A DNA stretch of 28,556 nucleotides from Chara braunii (lineage: Eukaryota > Streptophyta > Charophyceae > Charales > Characeae), in contig BFEA01000412.1 of NCBI GenBank assembly GCA_003427395.1, positions 895,863 to 924,418 on the forward strand. The letters run 5' to 3'. The translations under genes were made by a program, and so were the position numbers. Numbering within the stretch: position 1 is the stretch's first letter; the number at the start of each line of letters is the position of its first letter. The notes beneath the pieces are model-generated. The model was given only the letters and a program-made list of their open reading frames with translations. It did not search any database and had not been told where the DNA came from. Of the stretch, positions 21,285-28,556 are shown piece after piece.

Positions 21285-22500
21285 CCTCAGTCACCTCCAA
21301 AACTTCCTTTTCTTTATTGCTCTCCTCATCTTCTTTTTCATCAAAAGCGCGTTCCGTTCTTCTTTGCGCAATGGATTCTTTAGTAGGATCTAGTGTAGTA
21401 TAAGCGACACCTTCCTTTCCGTAAATCTCGATGATCTGATCCTTCCTCTTCACTCGCAGCTCCTTCCTGGCTGCCCGCAAGAAGGCCTCCCGATTGTTCA
21501 ACGGGGCCGGGCTGGCTCCAACCCTCCCAGTATTTTTCACGGCCAAGAAGATAACACCATCACCCTCACGATTCTTATCCTTCTAAGCTGTGGTGACAAC
21601 CGCTTCATCCATCCTCGCTTTCAGATTGCTTCTCGTCTATCTCTTATTCTCGACGTCCAACCTGGTCATCTCTTGCGTCAACTTCTCCAACTCTTATTCG
21701 CTTTGTTTCCGTGCATTCATCTCCTTCAGGCGCATATCTTGCAAAATCCCAACCTCCTCTTAATGCCTTTCGACTATCTCCTTGAGTATCTTATTAACTC
21801 TTCTTGTGGCACCGAGAGTTTCTGCCGGCGTCATCCGAGGTCGAATCCTAGTTTGGGTTACTGGCATGGTACCGATGGCGGCTTCACCCCTCTTATTCCC
21901 TGGACAAGGCGCCTCAACTTTCTAGACTTCGGCGTTCGCTTCCGCATCTTCACACTGCTTCTGTAAGGCATGAATGACTTCCTCCAAAGCCTTGAACCTC
22001 TTATCCGCTGGCTATCTCATTTCACTTTGCTCCAGACGCAGTCGTCCAACATCGTCCAGATCTGCTGGCGTTGCATCTCCTTACGAGCTGGCCACACAGG
22101 GTCGCCTCTGTAACTCCTCGATCCTTGCCTTAAGCTTGGCAATCTCCTCTCCTTCACTGCTTTTCTTCCCATTAACAACCTCATACACTTTGTCGAGCTT
22201 AAGAGAAACCTCTTTGTTAATCTGCGCTTGAAACTCTTCATGTTCCTTTCTGGCCTTCTGCCTCCGCTCCTCATCCTCACGCTCTCTCTTCTTCCGTTCT
22301 TCTCCTTCGCGGGCTGTTATCTCTTTGGCTTCGTCAGCGTCATGCTTCACCTTGATTTTCCCGACGATCTTTTCCAAGGAAGTCACTCTCTTGCCCAAGT
22401 ATCCACCTCCACTCGAAAAGTTACCATACGTTGGAACAACTGTGCCTACATTAGAATGAGTAGAATTAGAACCAGCTGGGATTGTTAATATCGGGGCATG
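21217..22500 (-). pseudogene. Coiled-coil and acidic N-terminal frame upstream of the GIY-YIG domain
   Basis: A single minus-strand frame runs from 22557 to 21217, interrupted by seven TAA/TAG stops by my reading, with no frameshift. First comes a Gly/Ser-rich lead (NFSSGGGYLGKRV), then about 95 residues of charged heptad-like helix (EERKKREREDEERRQKARKE), later further helix (LEKLTQEMTRLDVENK). It ends in a Lys/Arg stretch (KELRVKRKDQIIEIYGKEGV) and a very acidic tail (EVTEDGEESEDDGRESEHDG). Frame continuity over 1.3 kb despite stops implies descent from a real protein. The position, just upstream of the endonuclease on the same strand, suggests an ORF1-like or fused N-terminal part of the element, perhaps for RNA or self-association. 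The first residues (22557 to about 22510) belong to the abutting LINE. I recall similar proteins as repetitive families in Chara, unverified. Confidence 0.5.
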
Positions 22501-22519
22501 TAGATTAAACATTAACCAT

Positions 22520-24890
22520 CCAAGGACCCAGGCATCCTTGAATGGGTCAACTCTCATATGACAAAGTGGATGCTTGCCAAGGATCTGTTCTCAGACCTCT
22601 CCTTGTGGGGCGACACAGGTATATTAATAGTGAGACACGCCCTGATGACCTTCTCAAGAATGAAGGCAGCAAGGCGTGAATGGAATGTAAGATCTTTGAT
22701 AAAATCCATCTCACAAGTGGAATCAGAAATGGGGAGATACCACTTTTCGGATTTTTATTGGTCAGGCATCCGTAGGGATGCCTTGCTCCAGCTCGAAGCA
22801 CTTGAAATCCAAAAATAGTCGGAATTGACGAAACTCTTAAAACTCAGAGGGATAGTTGGCTACGATAGGATGACTAAGCTGACATTTCTCTCCCTTCTCC
22901 AACGACAATCCAAATCCCTGATAAGAGAATTATCCCACCCCTTCGACTCATCAGCACCTCTAGCAGCAGACACTGTTCAGATGTGTAGTTACGCCTTAGA
23001 ATATTATAGGGATATAGTTACCACACGCCGCCCCTTTGACCCTCCCCAATTTGACATGACCGAGATCTCCCAGTTCTGGTCCGGCACGAAGAAATCGATA
23101 TCTCAGGCTGCGGCCAGAGAACTTGACAGGCCTATGGAGGTACCAGAGATCCTAGAGGCAGCAAAGGTCATGGCCAAGGGCAAATGCCTCGGCCTGGATG
23201 AACTCCCGATTGAATTTTTTCTAGCCACGTGGGGGGCTTTTGCCCCTTTTCTTTGTGAGATATATAATGAGGCCCTCCACACGGGTAAATTTCCTAAGGG
23301 CTTTTGCCCCTTTTCTTTGCGAGATAAAATGGATGTGCGGAATTGGAGGCCGATTTCGGTTTTAAACATCACCTATAAATTGTTTGCTAAGACCCTGGCC
23401 CTGCGCCTAGCAAGACTCCTCCCAAACCTGAGTGGCTGGGAGCAAGGGGCCTTCGTCAAAGGCCGATCCATCTTTGACAATATCATTTCAACAATACAGG
23501 CCTTGGAGCTTATGGGCAAGGAGAAAAGAGATGTTGTTATCCTCCTCTTTGATATGGAGAAGGCCTACGACAGGGTGGGGTGGAGCTTTGTCCACACCAC
23601 CCTACAAAAGATGGGTTTTGGCTCGAGCTTCAAGACCTGGGTCAAAGCAAGCTATGAACAAGCCTCTTTTGTGGTTATAGTTAATGGTAGGCTTTCCGAA
23701 GAATTCCAGCTTTCTCGTTCGTTAAGACAGGGCTGCCCACTGACACCCCTGTTATTTGTCCTCCAACTTGAAAAATCATGTTGGATAACATTAGAAATAA
23801 ACCTGTTATAACTGGATTAACGTTGACCCCTACCTTGGAATGGAAAGGGGGCGCGATAGCACATGATTTAACAGTAGCATGCGACAATAACCCTGTGGCG
23901 TTACAGGAACTTAGAAATACTATTGATACTTACTGTACTCTCTCATAAGCTTCCATTAATTGGGATAAATCAAGTTTTCTCCTCCCCCCCGCCAAGGAGT
24001 TGAGTGTGGATTGGGGTCTTAAGCAAGTCCCCGCTGATTCTTCAGAATGGTTCTTGGGCGTACAGGTGGCCTTCACGGACTGCTCAACAGATGAGGACTC
24101 CATTCTTGCAGATAGGGTGGCATCCAGGATTGCAGGCTGGGCTCCCAATTTTAAATTGTCACTTTTTGGGCGTGCTTTGGTACTTACCTCGGTGACCTTT
24201 TCAATTTTGTGGTTCCCCCTTTCAGTCCACTTGCTGGGCAAAGGGGCATACAAGCGTATCAAAAGGTTGCCCGCTACTTATGGAAGCCATCAGCATCACA
24301 ACAACAAGGGTTCATATGGAAGGTGGACTGGGTAACTGTGACCCTACCGAGGGACCAAGGGGGTCTGGGGATATTGGACCCTATGCAACAGAACTGCGCC
24401 CTACTTTGCAAATGGGTGGCTGCGGCAACTTTTGGAAACCGCTCAAAGCTCTGGGTGAGACTGGGTGAATACATCCTGGCTAAGGATTGGGGGCTAACTA
24501 GAGGAGCAAACGTATGGGCATATCTGTTCATCCGGTTATTCTCATCTCGCAAACCAAAGTCAAGACCGTGGCGCAATATCTTGTTTGCATGGCAAAAACT
24601 CGCCCCCGAGCTTCTTCGACCACCGGAGACTAGGGGGGAAATCCTCCATCAGATTCTCTTCCAAAATCCTCTCATAGTCTCTGCTACGGGTTCTTGCTTG
24701 AAGGCAGATGGAAGCCGAGGCAGCTTTGGTAAAGCCTGGGCAGAAAAGGGAATAGTGCAGCTTAAAGATCTTTGGGATACGGATGATGATGCATGGCTCC
24801 CAGAGGCAGATTTGAAAAAAATATGCCCAGCCCTTTGAAAAATCTAAGTCCGAGGGGGCCATGCCATGCAGGGTTCATTCATGGGACCAG
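22520..24890 (+). mobile_element. LINE fragment with RT and linker, 5'-truncated and dead
   Basis: The plus-strand protein remnant starts near 22526 (DPGILEWVNSHMTKWMLAKD) and has no ORF1 or AP endonuclease. Frame 1 (22526-23780, TAG at 22816-22818) carries KCLGLDELPIEFF, RNWRPISVLN (23341), GAFVKGRSIFDN, LLFDMEKAYDRV (Asp at 23551) and RQGCPLTPLLFVL (23725). After a frameshift near 23778, frame 2 reads NIRNKPVITGLTLTP, then AIAHDLTVACDN where the catalytic x-A-D-D box should stand. Frame 3 from about 24265 carries LPRDQGGLGILDP and the linker to about 24838, and one more shift gives QPFEKSKSEGAMPC. The set is typical of the plant LINE/RT family with a C-terminal zf-RVT. Loss of the catalytic Asp pair plus shifts and a stop make it non-functional. 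Confidence 0.85.
23298..23325 (+). repeat. 28-bp internal duplication replacing LINE RT sequence
   Basis: The 28 bases GGGCTTTTGCCCCTTTTCTT plus TG(C/T)GAGAT are found at 23234-23261 and again, with one change, at 23298-23325. The second copy gives GFCPFSLRDK where LINE RTs usually have a hydrophobic strand ending in KKGD just before xxNWRP. It keeps the frame. Confidence 0.8.
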
Positions 24891-25440
24891 GTGAACTCTA
24901 AGCCTGCTAACAATCTCCACCTGTTTTTCCACCATTCCCGTAACTGGAGGGAGAGAGGACAGTAGAGCCAGATATGGGAGGCATTCTCCCAACCCCACTT
25001 ACATCTGGCACATTGTTCTTCTAGATCCATGCCCTTTGCTGCCAACCAGGAAGCCAAGGGGGTTACCAATAGCGATTGAAGCCAAATTAAACTGGCTTGT
25101 TTTTGAGATACCATGAAGTTCAACTTAAGTGCCCGCCATAAACCGTAAAGATCCACGTTGCCCAGAGAGAAACATGGCTCTCTACTTAGTCTTTCTGTTG
25201 TTGTGACCAAAGGCTGCTTCCTCACGGCAGTTTGTAGTATCTTGGCCCCTGTTTTGGTCTTATATAACTAGACTGGATACAGCGAGTCTGTCTTTGTCTT
25301 GTTTCTCTAACCATATAGCAGGGGTTCAACTTGGATCGCTGAGGCATCAGCAGACACCAGTAAGGTCTCTTCTTTTTTACCTTCCCCCTTAAGCGACACT
25401 CGACATTCTCGCAGCCCAACCGTTGAAAGGATGGATTTCT
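24875..25440 (-). pseudogene. LINE zf-RVT fragment, opposite strand
   Basis: The minus-strand frame reads SLGNVDLYGLWRALKLNF, QASLIWLQSLLVTPLASWL, QCARCKWGWENASHIWLYC and PLSLQLREWW. CxxC (25001-25012) and HxxxxC (about 24960-24977) are the zinc-binding residues of the zf-RVT domain found downstream of RT in plant LINEs. Upstream the same frame continues to about 25440 with a couple of stops (LLVSADASAIQVEPLLYG, KTGAKILQTA). It is antiparallel to the LINE at 22520-24890 and meets it near 24850-24890, so it is either a separate copy or an inverted piece of the same element. Confidence 0.7.
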
Positions 25441-25474
25441 CCCCTATCTTATTGAGCCGTTAGGACGATGTAGG

Positions 25475-25678
25475 CTAGGTTGTTGATTTCTTCTCCCAGA
25501 CTTGGACTTTGAAGCCTTGAGGTAGGTCTGGTCCTATCACCCTCAAAACACAGTTGTTCTCAGTCGGATCTTGAATCCAGGCCCCCTGACTGTGTTCCAC
25601 CTCTTGTGGCAGCAGAGCCAGCCCATAATTTGGGACAGAGTTCTTCTGCCTAAATAACAAGCGGCAGCTTGAAGACAT
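25475..25678 (-). pseudogene. Possible LINE linker fragment
   Basis: A 67-residue minus-strand frame (LPQEVEHSQGAWIQDPTENN, PQGFKVQVWEKK) ends at a stop just upstream of the zf-RVT fragment. It could be the region between the RT linker and zf-RVT. There is no diagnostic motif, so it is uncertain. Confidence 0.3.
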
Positions 25679-25987
25679 CAGAAGCCGAGGTCCTCACAGT
25701 CTACCCTAAATAGGAAAAAAGAATTATTCTGGGAGCCTTACCCAGATTCGCTTTTTACAGGACCTGCCAGGGACCTGGTGCCTCCCTTCAATTCTCAATC
25801 AATCCAGTCCCTAGGGGATAAAGGAGATAAACTAATCACCTAACAAAGGACATAGGACTAATTTAATCAACCAAAGGAATCATCTAGACAAAACTTCAAC
25901 TAACTTTTAGAGAATGCCGACGCAACTAAGGTAGATCGCGCTGCTGCATAACCATAGAAGTTATCCCAAAGGCCTATTAGTGGCCCC
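25679..25987. other. Non-coding stretch, probably LINE 3' untranslated region
   Basis: No coding frame. It follows directly, on the minus strand, the stop codon of the LINE C-terminal fragment at 25988, so a 3' untranslated region is the simplest reading. No clear poly-A tail is present. Confidence 0.4.
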
Positions 25988-26320
25988 TCACTCATTTATG
26001 TCTTGGAGCAGCCACTCTGCGAACTTTAAGTCTCCTTCCGCTGATATCTCAGCCAGGCCCTTGGATTTGCCCCACGTCTGAGAGAACCAAAACTGGTTCT
26101 TACGGGTCTGGGCTCGATGATACCAGTCTTCTCTAACCGTCTGTCCGATAGTAGTCTTCACCGCAGCCACTTGAGCCTGAAAAGTGATTGTCTCTTGTTG
26201 GAATGTTACCTTATTCCGTGCTTTCCAAATTGTATCCATGATGAGATTGGATAGAGTAGAGTAGGGTTGCCCAATTGAAGGGCCACAGGGATTTGAGTGG
26301 AATTTAAGTCTAATTATAGA
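25988..26320 (-). pseudogene. LINE C-terminal fragment (IWKARN motif)
   Basis: The minus-strand frame open from about 26320 to the stop at 25988 reads PSIGQPYSTLSNLIMDTIWK, ARNKVTFQQ, then a helical tail (QVAAVKTTIGQTVREDW, FAEWLLQDINE). WxIWKARN followed by a basic/hydrophobic tail is the usual end of plant LINE polyproteins after zf-RVT. On the minus strand it lies upstream of the zf-RVT fragment, the reverse of the order in an intact LINE. Confidence 0.6.
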
Positions 26321-26532
26321 CTACCATTGGCTGAAGGACAAGGGAGTTATTGGTATATCTTAGTCCAGCCATCCTTGCTTCAAGGTATTTTTTGGGGAGT
26401 TATTTTCTGTAGAAGTTGAGTGGTCTTGGGACGGTGGACCCGGTTTCCAGCAGGTTACCTTTTGACTACACCGGGTAGAATTGTGAGGACCCCGGCCTCG
26501 ACCACTTTCGTAATATAAAGTAACAGCTTCTC

Positions 26533-26627
<95 letters not shown>

Positions 26628-26980
26628 GGGCCTGGACCGGCACTATCGCCATGCTAGTCGACCGTAATCCGCCATTCAGATGTCGATCAGGTAAAGGACA
26701 GTATCGAGAATTATGCTCTCTCTAACCACAATTATAGCAAGAGCGCATTTCGGTCATATTGAAATTGTTACTGTTCGAAGCCGTTCTGTGATAGCGAAGC
26801 CACTCGACGATAGTCTAATTTCTACCTCGGTTACTTCGTGGGTCAAAGTGTGTAAAGCAGATCATACACTAAACCAATTGATGGCAAAAGGACAATAACT
26901 CAGACAATGACTCGACAGAGGACAGGCAAGAGAAGAAAAAGGTGAGATGAAGGAGAAGAAGGAGAGAGAGAGAGGGCGGG
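26321..26980. other. Anonymous stretch with AT microsatellite
   Basis: No gene is seen. The only clear feature is the AT tract at 26536-26625. Confidence 0.5.
26536..26625. repeat. (AT)n microsatellite, about 90 bp
   Basis: About 45 uninterrupted AT units. It is self-complementary and able to form a cruciform. Confidence 0.97.
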
Positions 26981-27014
26981 CTCTTATACACATCTAGATG
27001 TGTATAAGAGACAG
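26981..27014. other. Clipped Nextera mate-pair junction adapter (artefact)
   Basis: Thirty-four of the 38 adapter bases are present (CTCTTATACACATCT then AGATGTGTATAAGAGACAG); the first four (CTGT) are missing. The 31 bases at 26944-26974, before the adapter, match 27072-27102, after it. Confidence 0.96.
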
Positions 27015-27087
27015 ACCCCTTACACCCAGGCCCAAGAGGAGTGTATCGCTGCCATTCTGAAAGAGAGAAAAGAGATGAAGGAGAAGA

Positions 27088-27090
<3 letters not shown>

Positions 27091-27143
<53 letters not shown>
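27091..27143. repeat. (AG)n microsatellite
   Basis: About 26 AG units. The preceding GAGATGAAGGAGAAGAAGG is also present at 26944, on the other side of the adapter. Confidence 0.95.
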
Positions 27144-27144
<1 letters not shown>

Positions 27145-27637
27145 GACTTGAGTCCTGAACGCGACTTATTTTTAAAAATAATCGTGAAGCTCCGACATGG
27201 CGTATAGCCCTACCGGTTTCACCTGGCCGCCAACCAGGATCATCAGGGGCCTTGAAGTCGGTACGACGGACTACAGTCGTCTATTATACTAGACTGTCAA
27301 CACAAACATCCGTCAGAAAACCGCCAAGTCAGTCAACACTGAAGAAAAAACAGCCGCGCCTTCGTGGTCCCAAAGTTCCAAAGTCGAGAACCTTCTTACG
27401 AAAACCAGGCCAAAGTAGAAAAACCCAAGTCAGCCGATCATCACCAAATCCCGGGCCATGCACCTTACCACAGTTCTCAACCACAGACTCAGTAACCGTC
27501 AATTTCACAAAAAGAAAAAGAAAAAGAAAAAGGAAAAAGGAAAAACAAAAAGGGAACAAAAAAGGAAACAAAAAGCCACAGAAGTTCACCTTCAAGCACC
27601 TGTCAGCCCTATGCACCACTCCTCCAGTGCCTGAGGG

Positions 27638-28226
27638 CCTAGTTGCACTACTCTCCATAGGCCAAGTTTGGCGAGTAGGTGCCTGGTTGCACTTACTCGC
27701 CAAACTTGACAAATGCAAAATGTGTCACCGTCGACACAAGTTGTGGAGAGTGAAATCGGTTTCCCCGCCTGTGCACGGCCCGATTTCACGGCGAGTTTTG
27801 TCGGGCCGGGGCTCGAGACCAGGCATCGTCAGAGCAATAGAGTAGTCAGAATTGTGGCAAGCGGCCGCCACGGCCAGGGCTGACCGACGAAGACTTAGGG
27901 ATGTATCTGGACAGGACTGCGGTAAAGTAGACTCCAACAAATAAAAATCTATTCGGACTTGGGAATATGGGACTACCGGGGATGCAGGCCGATAGGACCC
28001 TAGACTCGTTCCCACGGGTACCAGAGGAAAAGTGTGGCGAGAGTTGTCGTGGTTACACCTACTCGCCAGGACAATGCCCGCGGCCAGATGGCCGGGACAT
28101 AATTTCGGGCTGAACAGACGGTGGCGAGTAGGTGCAACCACGACACTAATTTGCCACAAATTGGCAAAATTCCACTCTCCTGAAACCCGCCACGATTTGT
28201 GCCATGTGGAGAGTAGTGCAACTAGG
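27638..28226. mobile_element. Element with 20-bp perfect terminal inverted repeats (589 bp)
   Basis: Left end CCTAGTTGCACTACTCTCCA (27638-27657) and the reverse complement of the right end (28207-28226) are identical over 20 bases. It lies inside the second copy of the Penelope-like 3' region, whose uninterrupted version exists at about 17465. It encodes no transposase. Internally it is a foldback: a 14-bp perfect stem AAGTTTGGCGAGTA (27664-27677) with its complement at 27694-27707, and a 22-bp near-perfect inverted pair at about 28044-28065/28124-28145. A short GCCT or CCT target duplication is possible but not certain. Confidence 0.65.
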
Positions 28227-28303
28227 GCCTTATGCTACTCGTTTGAAGGAAAAAGTTTTTCTTTGTGCCGTGTGGAGAGTAGTGCAACTAGGGCCTTATG
28301 CTA
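28205..28303 (+). repeat. 33-bp direct repeat at 66-bp spacing
   Basis: 28205-28237 and 28271-28303 are identical (TGTGGAGAGTAGTGCAACTA plus GGGCCTTATGCTA). The right inverted repeat of the insert together with 11 bases of flank has therefore been duplicated. Confidence 0.85.
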
Positions 28304-28535
28304 TCGTAGCTGGTTCTCCTCCTGCCACTCCAAGGTCACCACCCAGAGTTCAAAACCCGATAAGAGTGTAGAAGAAGACACATCCGCAGCTTACTAAAAA
28401 CAAGTATATACCCGAACCATCTCAAGTTACCACCAGATTACAGATACTACCCGTAGTCCGATACAACCCCCTAATACCAGGTTTGTCTGACAGTGTGACT
28501 TGGCCCCCGGAACATAAAAAGTCTGACAGAACTGG

Positions 28536-28556
28536 AAAAAAAAAAAAAAAAAAAAA
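28536..28556. repeat. Poly-A run at the window end
   Basis: Twenty-one A to the last base. It could be a retroelement tail or simply the point where the contig stops in a homopolymer. Confidence 0.8.

Larger units (their letters stand above)
17105..22510 (-). mobile_element. Penelope-like retroelement with N-terminal GIY-YIG (Chlamys/Naiad-type), decayed
   Basis: On the minus strand, in order: a coiled-coil and acidic reading frame (about 22500-21217), a GIY-YIG endonuclease-like domain (about 21000-20690), a linker with a Cys-x-Cys motif (about 19460), reverse transcriptase motifs (about 19190-17783), then an untranslated 3' region (17782-17105). Endonuclease before RT is the permuted order described for the Naiad/Chlamys class of Penelope-like elements, which also has a CxC motif between the two domains; Chlamys is the branch known from green algae and spike mosses. 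Stops, frameshifts and altered catalytic residues show it is dead. A 544-bp hAT-type insert splits the linker, and a LINE abuts its 5' side, so the true 5' end is missing. Domain order and motifs are seen; the clade assignment is inference. Confidence 0.7.
27271..28480 (-). mobile_element. Second copy of the Penelope-like 3' region, split by an insert
   Basis: 27271-27630 matches 17105-17470, and 28228-28480 matches about 17468-17708. Shared blocks include AACATCCGTCAGAAAACCGCC, minus its last base, GCCGATCATCACCAAATCCC and ACCATCTCAAGTTACCACC. The two halves are separated by an element with terminal inverted repeats at the point where the first copy reads AATGCCTTATGCTA. Only the 3' untranslated part is present, with no RT. 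This fits a 5'-truncated copy or a repeated flank (pseudo-LTR) of the Penelope-like element. The AAAAAT tract of the other copy is AAAAAG here (27509-27550). Confidence 0.7.

Noticed and set aside
22520-26320. Single LINE insertion with a twin-priming inversion
   Set aside because: Twin priming gives an inverted upstream part followed by a sense 3' part; here RT is sense, then zf-RVT and the C-terminus are both antisense in the wrong order.
26455-26652. Minus-strand frame with an IYIY repeat
   Set aside because: Direct translation of the AT microsatellite.

Overview
This window is eukaryotic, repeat-dominated DNA with no intact host gene that I can defend. Long gene-free stretches, several microsatellites, long terminal repeats, a plant-style LINE with a zf-RVT domain, and a decayed Penelope-like retroelement with an N-terminal GIY-YIG domain all point to the green plant/algal lineage. 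The coiled-coil/acidic/GIY-YIG/RT protein style resembles repetitive proteins I remember from the charophyte alga Chara; that attribution is inference from memory and was not searched.

Layout. 1-73: an assembly artefact, a Nextera mate-pair junction adapter joined to a stray copy of 2254-2288. 785-3522, 3964-6511 and 11388-14040: three same-strand copies of one long repeat (about 2.5-2.7 kb). Each opens with TGTGAC and closes with (G/A)TCACA, and two have perfect 4-bp target-site duplications, so they look like solo LTRs. 6512-11387: mostly anonymous DNA with poly-T/poly-C tracts, a repeat family shared with the 14.1-14.7 kb region, a Thr/Ser-rich reading frame over a minisatellite (8981-9969, minus strand), a pair of roughly 160-190 bp direct repeats, and a tRNA-like A-box/B-box segment. 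14041-16907: anonymous DNA with two more repeat copies and a GT microsatellite. 16908-16945: a second adapter. 17105-22510 (minus strand): the Penelope-like element, broken by stops and frameshifts and interrupted by a 544-bp hAT-type non-autonomous element (19901-20444) with an 8-bp target duplication. 22520-24890 (plus strand): a dead, 5'-truncated LINE abutting the 5' side of the Penelope-like element. 24875-26320 (minus strand): further LINE fragments in scrambled order. 26536-26625: AT microsatellite. 26981-27014: a third, clipped adapter. 27271-28480: a second copy of the Penelope-like 3' region, split by a roughly 590-bp element with 20-bp perfect terminal inverted repeats. The window ends in poly-A.

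Nothing here works together as a pathway. It is a nested record of mobile-element insertions. The most interesting object is the permuted (EN-before-RT) Penelope-like element with its extra coiled-coil/acidic N-terminal reading frame. The three adapters mean that joins near 73, 16.9 kb and 27.0 kb should not be trusted.
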